Shown here in pieces: positions 1-11,900 of a stretch of DNA of 64,000 nt. The notes under the pieces are model-generated. The model worked only from the letters and a program-made list of their open reading frames with translations, did not search any database and was not told where the DNA came from. The position numbers and the translations under genes were made by a program. Position 1 is the stretch's first letter. Each line of letters opens with the position of its first letter. Source of the stretch: Diploptera punctata (taxonomy: Eukaryota > Arthropoda > Insecta > Blattodea > Blaberidae); assembly GCA_030220185.1 (NCBI GenBank), contig JASPKZ010000419.1:3367501-3431500 (forward strand), given 5' to 3'.

Positions 1-141
1 AGATGATAGATAATATTAAAATAAATGGTTTGTATGCAGATACAAAAAAGGAAAGCTGAGTCAAGGAAATAGTGGAGAATCCTGAGTTTGTAGTGAAAGA
101 CCTGCTCTTGAGCAAAACACTATGAATGAATGAATGAATAT
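1..141 (+). mobile_element. LINE-A 3' end (RTE-type), cut by the window edge
   Basis: The sequence matches the 3' end of the LINE-A copy that follows (compare 2340-2460). It has the same terminal coding remnant (NGLYADTK), then a noncoding stretch reading gtgaaagacctgctcttgag and a (GAAT)n tail at about 122-139. Short tetranucleotide tails are known for the RTE clade. The body of this copy lies outside the window. Confidence 0.75.
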
Positions 142-149
142 ATATATTA

Positions 150-2460
150 CATACTGATACAGGAAAGATTCCGAAATTGCTAGAAAATGCGAAGACCCTA
201 CCAGGAGCAGATATCAATTCAGACCGTGTCTTACTAATGGGCGAAGTAGATATTTGCCTGAAGAAGGTAAGAGGAAGACAGGCAATAAAGACGTTTGACT
301 TCGAGAAACTTAAAACTGAAGAGGAAAGGAGAAACTGCCATCAAAATTTTCAGGAGAAAGCCTCTACCATGGAAATCTCATATGGCAATACCAAGGAACA
401 CTGGAATCATTTGAAAACCTCTATACAGGTAGCTGCAGGGTAAATAATAGGATACAAAGAGAGCAAGAATATTAAGAAACCTTGGGTCACAGAAAAATGT
501 TAGAGAAGATGGAAGAAAGAAGAACATGGAAAAATAGCAATACAGAAGAAGCCAAAAGAAACTACAGGAAACTAAACATCGAACTTAGAAGAGAAACTGA
601 CAAGGCAAGGGAAGAATGGATGAAGCAGAAATGTGAAGAACTAGAGAATCTGGAGAGGAAAGGAAAATAATGTACCAGGAAGTTAAAAGCTTGGACTATG
701 GAAAGAATAGCAGGAAACTATGCGGCTGATTGAGGACGAAAATAATGAAGAAATAACAGACAAACAGGGAATTATGAATACTTACTTACTCACTGGCACT
801 ATCGAACCCGTAGGTTCATGGCCGCGCGGACATAAGCTCTCCATACATCCCTATCCTGAATTATGAATACATGGAAAAAATATGTAGAAGAGCTATATGA
901 GACAAGAAATCGTCCGGCTAACTTGGATTTAGAAAATGAAGAAGTCGTATCAGAAAAAGGATTTTTATTTCTGAAGGAAAAAGTTGAAATAGCAATTAAG
1001 GAATTGAAAAATTGGAAAGCAACAGGGATAATTGGAATCCCCATTGAATTAGTTAAATGCTTGGGTGAAGGAAAGAAGGAAATTCTGCGTTTATGCAACA
1101 AGACATATAAAGAAGGTGAATGGCCCGAAGAATTAACTGAGACAATGTTAATACCAATCCCGAAGAAAAGCAATGCAAAGAAATGTAAGGAGTTCAGGAC
1201 TATCAGCTTGACATCACACACTGCCAAGATTCACCTGCGAATAGTGAATCGACGTTTACGTTCTATGATCGAAAGCGAATTGGAAAAAGAACACTTTGGC
1301 TTCAGGAAGGGAAAGGTTGCAAGAGATGCAATTGGATTGATACGAACAATAGGAAAAAAATATATAGAAAAAGATAAAGAAGTTTATGCAGTTTGTTGAT
1401 CTGAAAAAGGCCTTTGACAGAGTAAATTGGAATGAACTCCTGAAGATCTTGAGGAAAATTGGCGTGAACTGGAAGGAGAGGAGGCTCATAAGTAGTCTTT
1501 ATATGAAACAGCGAATAAAAGTGAATATAGGAGAAGATATGTCGGAGGGAAGAGAAATTGGAAGGGGGGTAAGGTAAGGATGGCATATATCACCTACTAT
1601 TTTCAACATCTGCCTGGAAGACCTAATGAAGAACTGCTTCAGCAATACGGGAGACGTAAACATGGGAGGAAGAAGAATAAAGTGCATAAGATTTGCTGAT
1701 GATATGGCTTTGCTAGGAGAAGATGTAATGACACTGAGGAACATGCTGATGGAGCTAAATGATAAGTGCGAGGATTATGGGAAGAAGATAAATATAAATA
1801 AGACGAAGGCCATGATTATAGGAAGGAAGCCAAGGTAGATAAACATGAGGATTAAAGATGAGGCCATTGAGAAAGTGGAGAGCTTCAAATACTTGGGTTG
1901 TACTATCAGTAGTAACATGAACTGCGGTCAAGAAGTAAAGCAGAGGATATCAATGGCAAAAGAAGCTTTTAACAAGAAGAGAAGCATTTCCTGTGGATCT
2001 TTGGCAAAAGAATTACGGAAGAGGCTAGTGAAGTGCTTTGTGTGGAGTGTAGTATTGTATGGTGGAGAGACTTGGACATTACGACGGAATTAGGAAAAGC
2101 GACGGGAAGCTTTTGAGATGTGGATATGGAGAAGAATGGAACCTATAAAATGGACAGACGAAGTAAGAAATAAAGATGTGCTAGACAGAGTGGGCGAAAG
2201 AAGACCAATGCTGGAACTCATAAGAAGAGGAAAAGTAATTGGATTGGCCAGTGGTTAAGAAGAAACTGCCTGGTGAAGGATGCCCTGGAAGGAATGGTCA
2301 ACGGAAAGAAAGTTATAGGCAGAAAAAGGCATCAGATGAAGACAGTATTAAAATAAATGGTTTGTATGTAGATACATAAAGGAAAGCTGAGTTAAGTAAA
2401 GAGTGGAGAATGCTGAGTTTGCAGTGAAAGACCTGCTCTTGAGCAGAACACTATGATTGA
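150..2460 (+). pseudogene. LINE-A copy: endonuclease tail plus reverse transcriptase, broken
   Basis: This is a 5'-truncated RTE-type non-LTR retrotransposon. It opens in the last part of the APE endonuclease, where the usual SDH motif reads SDR (GADINSDRVLL), so a catalytic His is lost. The RT follows. The fingers region is at about 960-1380. A frameshift lies near 1390, then FVDLKKAFD, and the FADD catalytic box is at 1692-1703. The Gln of the VRQG motif is a TAA stop at 1575-1577, and further stops lie at 1836 and 2091. The thumb and C-terminal part (FKYLGCTISS, VLYGGETWTLRR) run to about 2400. The 3' end has a noncoding tail with a hairpin at 2433-2446. A LINE-B fragment (782-857) interrupts it. 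The copy is not functional. It lies directly after another LINE-A 3' end in the same orientation. Confidence 0.88.
782..857 (-). mobile_element. 76-bp LINE-B 3' tail inserted in LINE-A
   Basis: Read on the minus strand, this is the last part of LINE-B (compare 55327-55430): the gatagggatgtatggagagc coding end, then the tail ending in (AAGT)n. It is flanked by a 13-bp target-site duplication, GAATTATGAATAC, at 769-781 and 858-870. It is therefore a genuine but extremely 5'-truncated insertion that landed inside the LINE-A reading frame. Confidence 0.9.
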
Positions 2461-2478
2461 AAAAACATAGGATATATA

Positions 2479-2812
2479 GTCTGCCACTGTGGTCTCAAAG
2501 TAGCGTGCCGCCTTGTCACGCAGCGGGCTCGGGTTCGATTCCCGGTCGGGACAGGCTCCTGGGTGAGGTTTTTTTCGACGTTTTTCCTCACCTATAAGAC
2601 AAATGTCAAGAAGCTTAGGGCCCACTATCCCCGAAAATCATCCGGCCATCATCATCATCCTTAGCTTTGTCATTATCATCCTTCACGATGTGAAAGCAAC
2701 GGGATGCTTGTTACCACACTTATTATTCCCTAGTAAAGCTGCAAAGCATAGCATTAAAATGCTACAATGACAGTGAAAGACATGTCCTTAGGCAAAATTA
2801 CTATGGATGGAT
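2479..2812 (+). mobile_element. SINE-A copy 1 (tRNA-derived)
   Basis: The tRNA-like head carries an A-box-like block (TGGTCTCAAAGTAGCGTG) and a B box (GGTTCGATTCC). The body contains a run of CAT trinucleotides, and the 3' end closes with ctatggatgg. This copy is diverged, and its 3' hairpin has decayed. A possible target duplication, GGATATATA, occurs on both sides but is blurred by the AT repeat. It would be transcribed by RNA polymerase III when young and has no coding capacity. Confidence 0.85.
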
Positions 2813-2832
2813 ATATATATATATATGTGAAT

Positions 2833-2930
2833 AATAAGTGCCTGAATGGGATTTGAAACCGGAACTCTGGATTGGTACCCCAGCGTGTTATCCATTACCC
2901 CACCAGGCGAATCGAATTCAAGCACTTATT
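2833..2930 (-). repeat. tRNA-like core between 15-bp inverted repeats
   Basis: Arms AATAAGTGCCTGAAT (2833-2847) and ATTCAAGCACTTATT (2916-2930) are inverted repeats with one mismatch. Between them, on the minus strand, is a tRNA-like block with CCTGGTGGGGTAATGG (A-box region) and GGTTTCAAATCC (B box with one extra base). AT microsatellite lies on both sides. It could be a SINE or tRNA remnant captured in a foldback element. It is not a credible functional tRNA. Confidence 0.5.
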
Positions 2931-2933
2931 TTT

Positions 2934-2934
<1 letters not shown>

Positions 2935-2991
<57 letters not shown>
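2935..2991. repeat. (AT)n microsatellite
   Basis: An uninterrupted AT dinucleotide run of over 50 bp. Confidence 0.97.
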
Positions 2992-2994
<3 letters not shown>

Positions 2995-3712
2995 ATTCCA
3001 TATGTGACTGACTGACATTTACAATACACTTTTGATGCAAAATGCTTGCATAAATATTACAATTGGTTGAAATTAGAGGTGATATGAAAGAGGAAAAGTG
3101 TCTGATTAAGATTGTACATAAATATACAACTTCTGAAGAAAAACAATGTTATTTATTATCTACCAAAGTATGTGTGACTGACTGACATAATTGTCAACTC
3201 ATCATGCAGCTTAACATGTTCATCTAAATCATTCTCTGAAATGTGATCCCTAATTCGATTTTCCAAAATACCGTTTGGAGGGCACATTTCAAGTTATTAA
3301 ATAAAAATCACAATTAATACCGAAGTTATGACCTAATATGTGATGTGTGACTGACTGACATTATTTTGTGACTGACTGACATTTATGATTTAATTTAGAA
3401 TTTCAATATGCAAATATTAAACAAATGTAACAAAATACTATCAAACTAGAAAAACAGCTTCGGTAACAGAAATTAATAAAGAACTGCAAATACGTTATCA
3501 ATTCTACGAAAATTATTTTATTTAATTTTACTGTGAAATAAATATTAATTTAAATCAATAATGTAATTAAATTAACTCGCTTAACATGTACCATCTTAAA
3601 TTATATAAAATAACGAAACTATTAAATACTTAATAACAAAGTGCCTTCTCTATTGTTAAATATACCTACTAAAATTGTATGCATGTGTGTGTATAATATA
3701 TATATATAATCT
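2992..3712. other. AT-rich DNA, no gene seen
   Basis: No coding sequence or known element was recognised. The only pattern is four copies of GTGACTGACTGACA (at 3004, 3174, 3347 and 3368), discussed as a finding. Confidence 0.6.
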
Positions 3713-4037
3713 GTCCACCGCTGTGATCTCGAGGTAGCATGCTGCCTTGTCACGCAGCGGACCCCGGTTCGATCCCGGTCGGGACAGTTTTTCTGGGTGA
3801 GGTTTTTATCGGGGTGTTTCCTCGCCTGTAAAACAAATGTCAGGAAACCTTTAAGGCCCAAACGGTCCCCGAAATCATATGGCCATCGTCATGATCATCA
3901 TCATCATCCTTCACCGGTGAGGGAAGTAACGGGAAGCTATCACACCTACAATTCTCTAGTAAAGCTGCAAAGTATAGCATGAAAATGCTATGATTGCAGT
4001 GAAAGACCTGCTCTCGGACAGAATTACTATGGATGGA
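3713..4037 (+). mobile_element. SINE-A copy 2
   Basis: Head GTCCACCGCTGTGATCTCG, B box GGTTCGATCCC, the gtgaggtttttatcgggg block, a CAT-repeat zone, and a 3' end with CTGCTCTCGGACAG followed by a (GGAT)n tail. It aligns over its whole length with the copies at 12913, 15287 and 40834 (minus). No clear target-site duplication is visible in the AT-rich flanks. Confidence 0.92.
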
Positions 4038-4061
4038 TATAGTAACTGATTATAATTTAGT

Positions 4062-4410
4062 CCGGCGCCATAGCCGAGTGGTTAAGGCAAGAAGCCTTAG
4101 CGCATATCTATGGGACTTGCACTGGTTCGAGTCCCCATGGGGAAGACATTTTCTCATGGAATTTCGGCCAGTATGGGACCGATGCCCACCCAGCATCGTG
4201 AGGCATTTGGATAGCTACAATATGTAACGACTACAGATTGATACGACCAACTACAACGGCTGGGGGATCCGGCATTTTGACCACTTGTCACCCCTACACT
4301 GGCTTATGATTGTCTACCTCTGTGATTATCACATTTGGACGTGAGGCCAGCAGCCGGTAGGTAGACCAAGGGCCTTCTAGGTCTTTCGCGCTTGGAGTGG
4401 AGTTTATTAC
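4062..4410 (+). mobile_element. SINE-B copy 1 (tRNA-Leu/Ser-like head)
   Basis: The head reads TAGCCGAGTGGTTAAGGC (A box) and GGTTCGAGTCC (B box), the pattern of class II tRNAs. It is followed by a family-specific body (tctcatggaatttcggcca ... gaccacttgtcacccc) and a 3' end with gggccttctagg. It is the best-preserved of at least five copies here (4758, 17706 minus, 26690, 27655 minus). The long non-tRNA body argues against a functional tRNA gene. Confidence 0.92.
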
Positions 4411-4757
4411 AGTTTACCTGATGTAAGATTTACTATTTTTGATTTCTAGATTGAACCACTGAATAAAAAATTTAAGCCTTGCAGAATATATACACATTCT
4501 TAATAAGTTACTTGTTTATCAGAGTGCATGTACTTTCAAAACAAATTATCGTAAATCGCATTAGTATGCTATAGTTAGTAAACAATTGCCGACGCAGTGA
4601 ATTCTACTTTTAAACAACCATAAAAACATAACTCTAATTAGCCCGAGTTTTGATGACTCACATCATAACATCGGTGTATATGGGATCGTTTGTCTCTATA
4701 GTCTTCGCCGCTAACTTGACCTGACTTGACCCATTAATAAAAATGTTTCCTATCACG

Positions 4758-5080
4758 CATGAAGTCTCACGCTGTAACTGAATGGTTTGAGTCAAGATGT
4801 CTCAATAGAGAACACTTATTCGAATCCCCATGAGAGAAGAAATTTTCTCATGGAATTTCGGCCACAATGGGATTGGTGCCCGCCCAGAATGATGAAGAAT
4901 TTGGGCAGCTACAATATTTAGAGATTGCGGTCGAGAAAACCAGCCATAACGGGAGTATCCGACATTCTGACCACATGTCACCCTATATGTTGGTTAGATG
5001 ATTGTCCACCTCTGTGATTGATATACTTGGATGTGAGATTAGGAGCCAAGGGCTTTCTAGGCCTGTCACGCCTTTCAGTT
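4758..5080 (+). mobile_element. SINE-B copy 2, diverged
   Basis: The body matches SINE-B closely (aattttctcatggaatttcg, gaccacatgtcaccct, gggctttctaggcctgtc), but the tRNA head is strongly mutated. The A-box region reads tgaatggtttgagtcaag and the B box TTCGAATCCCC. It is probably an older insertion. Confidence 0.85.
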
Positions 5081-6479
5081 GTTTTAACACACGAACTTAT
5101 GCATTTGTTGCGCTTATTGTTTGACAGTTGTGCATACTCTATAACACACGGGTAACGCTTTCACGTCGTATACGCAATGAGTATGTGATAGATGCAAAAT
5201 ATTCAAATTATTTTTCTAAAAAATCCTTTCCTTCTTCTAAATAATTTTGTGACTCCAGTTATTTGGTTGGTTTTACAGGTCACATTACATAATTCTGCAC
5301 CATTTTATATATTCTTTCCCGATTTTTTACACATCCGTGCCATCATTTTTACTTGGCCGCCAATCACATCTATAGCCCACTTTCCATGGTACGATTCAAA
5401 GAAGTTCCATTTTATGTCAAAATCCAAATATGCAAATAAGCAGTAACACATTGCTAAATGTATGGGCCTATTTCTATTACCAGTTGCTCCATCTAAAAAT
5501 TGTTATCACCTCAAGTTTTGGAAGAAATCACTATAGTTCGAAAGGAACACTTTTCTATAGCAAATATCTATAGCATATTTGCTATGTGTTACATAACCTT
5601 ACAATAGAACAAAGTATTTCTTCTTAACTTCTCTGTCACCTTCCATCAAAACTAGGCAACAGCAGTTAATATTGAGATATGCTAATTTTTCCAATCAACT
5701 GCCTAGATTTCATTTTGTTCTTTGTAGGTATAATTTTCTAAGAAATCAACAAGTATAGCTGCTTCGTTTACTGCAACCTTTTTCCTGAATATATTTAAAT
5801 GCTTCCGCTAACTGCCTTTTAGCTGAAATTGGCACAGAAATAAAGTCAGTAAATATTTTATGGAACGGCTGAGCCGAACAGTATACTAGATTTCCTAATC
5901 CATGTTAATGTTAATCCTCAGCGGAGTGCAGCAAGCAGCTGACAACACCATGCGTATTAGCATGATAGGAAAAAAAGTCAGTCAGTCGCGGGACACTAGC
6001 GGGAAAAATAATGACTTTACAAGAAAATGTCTTCAATACGTTTTTGTTAGTTGTGTACCCATAACGTAGAATCCAAGAGGAAATTATATTCCATCAATTA
6101 TTATGTTGTTTACAGTAATTTTTATACGTTTTCCGTGACTGACTGACCATAGCTTGCAGTTAACAATTATGGGACACATTTAATGCATATAGAACATTAG
6201 AATGCAATTAATATTATTACATTTACGACTAGGAAGGACTAAAGTATGGTTTAACAAAAGAGTTTGTAAAATAAAACGAATTAATAAGACCAAATCATTA
6301 AACAACAAATTGGTAAAATTTTGCGTGTTTTTACAGGTTTGGAAAATTACAAGTTATACCACTAATATTAGATGCAAATAATACACTTTTGGAACATTAT
6401 CTTATAGAATCAGAAAATTTGATCCTTAAAGATATATATTACGTCAAAAAAATCATTCCTGCGTCAATTTCAAAATTTT
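5081..6479. other. AT-rich DNA, no gene seen
   Basis: I recognise no ORF or repeat family. It holds one inverted and one direct copy of the GTGACTGACTGAC motif (5977-5989 and 6135-6147). Confidence 0.55.
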
Positions 6480-7180
6480 CTCCTCGGTATGACATTTTCG
6501 TGGAATCGCTCTATATATAAATGAATGTATATGTTCTTTATAGAGTTCTAAACCGTTTTCGTGAAAATTTGTATATGCAGTGTTTCAGATGAGGCAAGTG
6601 TTTGGCTTTTATCTATTGTGTTCTAAAATCATTAGTTGTAGGAGTTTACCTGAAACGAAATTAAAAAAAAATCACTCACAATTTTCGATGTTTCACAACA
6701 AAAGTCGGAATATCCTCTTAAAATAAACCGTGGTATATTCTATACTAAGAGCAGCGAAATTCGACCGTTAGAAGTGGGAATTTACTCGAAATCCGAAATA
6801 ATAAAAAATGCTCATATGACTTGACCGATTTTGATTAAATTGTTTGTGTGTTTGAGTGGGTCCCTGGATGACTTAGATTCACAATTGGATCCTCTCAAAC
6901 CATTAGTTGCAAAAATTTAAAAATCGCTCTAACGATCACAATTCTCGATGTTTCACAACGAAACTCAGTATGTTCTATTAAAATAAACCTAGGTAGTTAT
7001 TATCCAGAAGTGAGAGAAATGAGACAGTTAGAAGTGGAAATTTACTTGAAATCCGAAATTAAAAACGGCCTAAACGAGTGGACCGATTTTTATTAAATTT
7101 TGAGTGTGTGTTAGAGTGGGTCCCTGGATGATTTGGATTTACAATTGGATCCGGTAGATGGCGCTGCGATCGGGTAATAG
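6480..7180 (+). repeat. Rep-F copy 1: two diverged tandem monomers of about 260 bp
   Basis: Two successive units share blocks such as tcgatgtttcacaac, aataaacc, gtgagtgggtccctggatga and acaattggatcc. The units start near 6630 and 6898, and the copy ends with GGATCCGGTAGATGGCGCTG. The same end and order of blocks recur at 14690-15060, so this is a dispersed family built of internal repeats. I see no ORF, terminal inverted repeat or tRNA promoter. A nonautonomous Helitron-like or other DNA element is possible but unproven. Confidence 0.7.
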
Positions 7181-7341
7181 GAATTATTTTATGTCAGATA
7201 CATAGTCATCTGCATTATGACATATTCCGTGCGAAAAAAATGTGACGTCATAATGCACGCTTTTTGAGACACAAGGGCCGATGGAAATGAGGAGTTTTCT
7301 TGCCACTTAATTAGTGAATTTTATGGAAAAAATGTAACATA

Positions 7342-8919
7342 CAGTTAGTACAGAAAGTATTGATACACTTAAAAATAACATAGTCAGAAATAAATAATTC
7401 CATCATTACTTCACTATATACAAAAAGAAAAATACATACCTTTAAATTGAACTCTATGAAGTTAAATACACACAGTTTCCTCTGTTTTAACATGGCAATT
7501 AACGAGTAAAAATAATTTGTATATGAACATAACAAATTAACCAACAAAAAGTATTGATAGAGCACTAAGTTTTGGTCAACAGAATGTTCACGTGAAGTCG
7601 GGTAGGGGTGGGTCTGGTAGAGTTGTTATTAACTCTAGCCTTGAGTACTTTGCCGTGTAGTTATGTGTTATGGCTACAAATTAAGCTGCAATGGGGTGCA
7701 AAGGTAGAAATACTACAATAGAAGAAAGGGAATTAATTATTGGTTTGCATAATCAGTGTAAATCGCTAAATGGATTAAGTGAAACAATTGGAAGGGCATG
7801 ACCAAACATTTGTGCATATAATTAATAGAATTGGCGAACGAAAATCTTTCGAAATAGCCACAGATCAGGACGTCCTAGAAAACTGTTTGTTAATATTGAA
7901 AAAGCATTAATGAGAAAAGTAAAGCAAAAGTTTAAAAGTAGTGCCCCTAAATTAGGAGCTAGTATCAAGAATGACTTTAATATTAGTATTTCTGCTAGCA
8001 ATGTTTCGTAAGAGTCTATGGGCTAACGAACTGCATGGGAAAATAGCCCGTAGAAAATGCTTTGTAAGTAAAGAAAAATGAAAGAAAATTTGAACTTCGC
8101 CAAAACACACATAACAGCCCCAAAGAATTTTGTAAAAAAGTAATTTATACTGACGAGTCTAAAATCAAAATTTCCCGTTCAGATGGAAGATGAAAAGTCT
8201 GGAGGAATTAAAATACAGAGCTACAAAAGCAAAATCTCCAATCCACTGTGAAACATAGTAGTGGTTCTTTGTTAGTATGGGAATACATGAGTATCTCTGG
8301 AGTCGGGACCTTGCATTTTATCGATGGAGTGATGGATCACAAACAGTGCATGAACATACCGAAGACCAATCTTCATACTTCTGCAGAGGAAATGTGGATT
8401 AAACAAGGCTTTGTATTTATGCCAAATAATGATCCCAAGCACATCGCTTTCAAAACGCGTTTAATGGATTCTTGTACAACTCACCAAAGTACATGAAAAC
8501 GCCTCCCTAATCTCCGGACATAAACCCCATTGAGAGTTTATGGGAGAATCTGAAAAGGAGAAATCGTTCAAGGCAAGTTACCAACTAGCAAGATTTGAGA
8601 AACGCTTTGGTAGAAGAAAGGAGAAATATACCTTCTGTAGTAACTTTAAATTTAGACGGTCATTGAACTCAAAAAGTAATGACTCAAAACAGTCATAATA
8701 TGAGGCTGTATCAATACTTTTTGTTTGTTAAATTTGTTGTTCGTATATACATTTTTTACTCGTTAATTGTTATCTTGAAAGAGAGGAAACTGCGTTTAAC
8801 TTTATTGAGTGCAATGTAAAGGTGTATAATTTTGTTTTTGTATATAGTGATGAAATAATTAAATTATTTATTTCTCTCTGTGATATTTTTAAGTGTATCA
8901 ATACTTTCTGCACTAACTG
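7342..8919 (+). mobile_element. Tc1-type transposon 1, complete with IR/DR ends
   Basis: A 1578-bp element flanked by TA duplications (7340-7341 and 8920-8921). Terminal inverted repeats of about 220 bp begin CAGTTAGTACAGAAAGTATT on both ends. Each repeat holds two direct copies of AGTATTGATA, one outer (7356 and about 8900) and one inner (about 7550 and 8712). This is the IR/DR layout known from elements such as Sleeping Beauty. The ends are well preserved, although the transposase inside is broken. Confidence 0.93.
7691..8666 (+). pseudogene. Tc1-type transposase, frameshifted
   Basis: Starts MGCKGRNTTIEERELIIGLH, a helix-turn-helix DNA-binding domain, and runs into an SFRNSHRSGRPRK block after a shift. 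The catalytic triad can be followed across frames: IYTDESK (first Asp, about 8147), NNDPKH (second Asp, about 8425) and PDINPIESLWENLKR (Glu, about 8530), a DD34E-type arrangement. At least four stops or frameshifts break it, so it cannot make an active cut-and-paste enzyme. It lies centrally between the two inverted repeats. The start was chosen at the first ATG that opens the domain. Confidence 0.88.
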
Positions 8920-11900
8920 TACTGTTATCGTCCGGCCATAACAAGATAATTGAACGTTTGAGTATGACAACATCTGTCGGGTCGGTTAGTTTTATATAAA
9001 TAGTAGCTCATATCTTATATATTATCGATTTTTCTTGTATTTTTCATGTATAGTGGGTAGGGAATGTTGTTGATCCTTTGTGTATATTTTTATTAGTTTT
9101 AATTTTAATCAGATCTTACTTTTATTATTGTTTTCAAGTTGGCCAAATAACAGTTTATCACAATATTGTGTAACAGAGTCATAATGTTGTGATATGTGCA
9201 TTAAATAAATACTTAAAATATAAAATATAGTTATAAAAATTGTTTGAAAAAGTTTAAAATATTGCAGAAGTTAGTAAATAGAGACGAATAGTTATAATTT
9301 AACAACAATAAACTGAAAAATCAAGAGTAACCATAACTGCTGTTTAGCCCGACTTTCTATTAGTTCAAAATTAATTAAAAAGCTAGTTAAAATGGAAATG
9401 CATTGAACATCTTTATTTCTTGAGATACAAATTAGGTCTATATGTGTGATTGCCAACATTTTTAAATGCATTGATCTCTCGCTTAACGTGTAAAACAACT
9501 CTTAGCCTAAAAAAGCAAGAATAAAACTCATTTCGAGAATATTGGCAGTTACAAAGTTTTGGGTTAGCGACTTCATGTTTATTTTCCTCAGGTCATTACA
9601 CATACATTGCTATAATAATTTGTTCCTTTATTGATGTATTCCTTTGAATTATGGAGATTGCCATTTGTACTAGAATCCACTAAAACTGAAAACTCTGAAA
9701 TAGGGAATTCAATCCGGCAGGGAATCGAGCCTAAGTCTTCTGGGTGTTAAGGAATTACATAACTCCTGGAGTAAATTGGTAGTTTCATATTTTTTTGTCA
9801 GAGGACTAGTTCTACAGTGTCTGCGTTCACAGACTGAAAATACGCTCTCTGTACTTTAAAAAAATTGGCAATATTATGTTTGACGAGGACGTACTGACGG
9901 CTCCTGCTTAAACTCTCCATGGATTCACTAAAATACTCTTAATTACCGTTAAGTTAATTTTATCTACTATTATAACAATCAATGAGCTTTAGTTCGTAGT
10001 TACTAGGTAACAAAAACTATATATTCTAACAAAACATAAAATACAGATTCAACAAAACGTAAAATATACTTTAACGATGATTACATATGACTACATAAAT
10101 AAACCTTCCTTCGCTTTTCTAGAAGTATATTTCAGTTTGATTTTGGACTGCTTTTAAAAATTTTCTTGATGAACCGTGGAAATCACCTTCTCCGCTCATT
10201 TATACTTTAAATTCACAAATGAAAACAGCACTCGTAATTGCAGAATATAACAACAATATTAGTTGATATATCGTGTCTTTCTCTTTCTCCACAGCCCACG
10301 TTACTCTTTCTTTAAACATATCGTTTGCACAATCAATAAATTTCATTAAATATAGCCTACTAAATATATACAATATTTACTAAAATACTCTGAACGTTGA
10401 TAAAATACGGTAAAAAAAACGTTAGAAAATAATTTTTAGTAACTCACTGCTCTTAGAGCTCTCCCTTCGGTCCTGTTCTAAACCTTTATTTTTGTAACTT
10501 GTCGTCTAAATAACTACAATAGCTATAAAAAACAAACTGAAAGTCTCAACAAACAAATAGCATTGGAATAATCTAAACTTATTTGTATTGCCATAACACT
10601 TAGAACTGAGGACTCGTTAGTTCTCACTACTCGACAAAACAAGTAGTATGATTTGCTGTTCTGACCTCAAATATCAGGAGTTCATTTGCTGCCTTGTTTA
10701 CACACCAAATATTAGCCAACTTCATACTGTTTTGGATAAATTTACCTTTTATGTACATTTTTAACAAATAATTATATTCTGTAAAATAAAGAATAATTAT
10801 CAATCTTTAAAAAATCCAAAGATATGTATTATGAATTAGAAATACAGAAAACAGAGAACCTTGGTATAAAATTCACTTCGAAAAATTAAGTTTCCAAAAT
10901 ATTATGTCAACTGAATATAACTTAATGTTTAAACAAGAGTACACTTACAGTGCCGATTATGTGTTTATCTAACCATTGCTTGAGAAAACACAACTTGAAA
11001 GGAAATGACATACAGGTTTGTTAATATACATACAATTGAAACTTTCTTGAAGGAAGAAAAAAATATTACACGGGAAACTAATTTCTAAGTACAGCTATCA
11101 TTTTATATTTTTTGTCACTAGACACCAATTTACACTGAACAGAATTCATCGATTCTTCATACAAATATAGTATAGTAGCCTTACTCTGATGGTTGTCCAA
11201 CGGCTCGCTTTGTTTCCTCGCAGCTGTTATAAATAATTAAATACAAAGATGGTGACTACCGCCACTAAAATAATTCCGCATGTTAATCATTCTCAAGCAT
11301 TATCGCGGCACCCGCTTTCATACAAACGGACAATCATCATAGTGAGGCGATAATACGCCACATTCGTCTTTACGTTGCTAATTAGCGTAACACATGACAC
11401 GTCTGCTCTAATTGTGATACTTCAAAATGGGAGGTTTTCTGGAAATGTAATGTAGAGATGTAAATAAAAAAATCACCCCACATAAGTAGATATTATTTGA
11501 CATAAAATTGGATGAAGTTCTAGTTAAGGCACATCCCCATCCTTGTATTAACAAACGTTTCACAACGGTTCGTCCAAAAGAGTCTTGTAGCTGAGGTAAA
11601 AAATGTGTAGGATGATTGTCGCACAGAATCTTAAATTCAAATAATGCAACAATTAACTTATATCAGATACTCAAATACGTTATAAATAATATTGTGAATT
11701 TCCGTTTATATGTAAAATTCTAAAGTGAAATATTACCTGAATGTTTACATGGAACCCAAGGTCTTCCCTTATGAACATTTTTTTTTAATTAAGCGAGAAA
11801 ATTGTAGTTTTTCATAAATGGTAAAAATATGTACACAATTGTTATACCGGTATTTAATAAGTAATTATGTTGAAATATGTAAAAATACATGAAGATAAAT

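Noticed and set aside
4062..4150. Apparent tRNA-Leu/Ser gene
   Set aside because: The A and B boxes are good, but the acceptor stem does not close and the sequence continues into a repeated SINE-B body found at several other places.
8248..8496. Stand-alone 82-residue gene
   Set aside because: It is the central part of the Tc1 transposase, isolated only by frameshifts.
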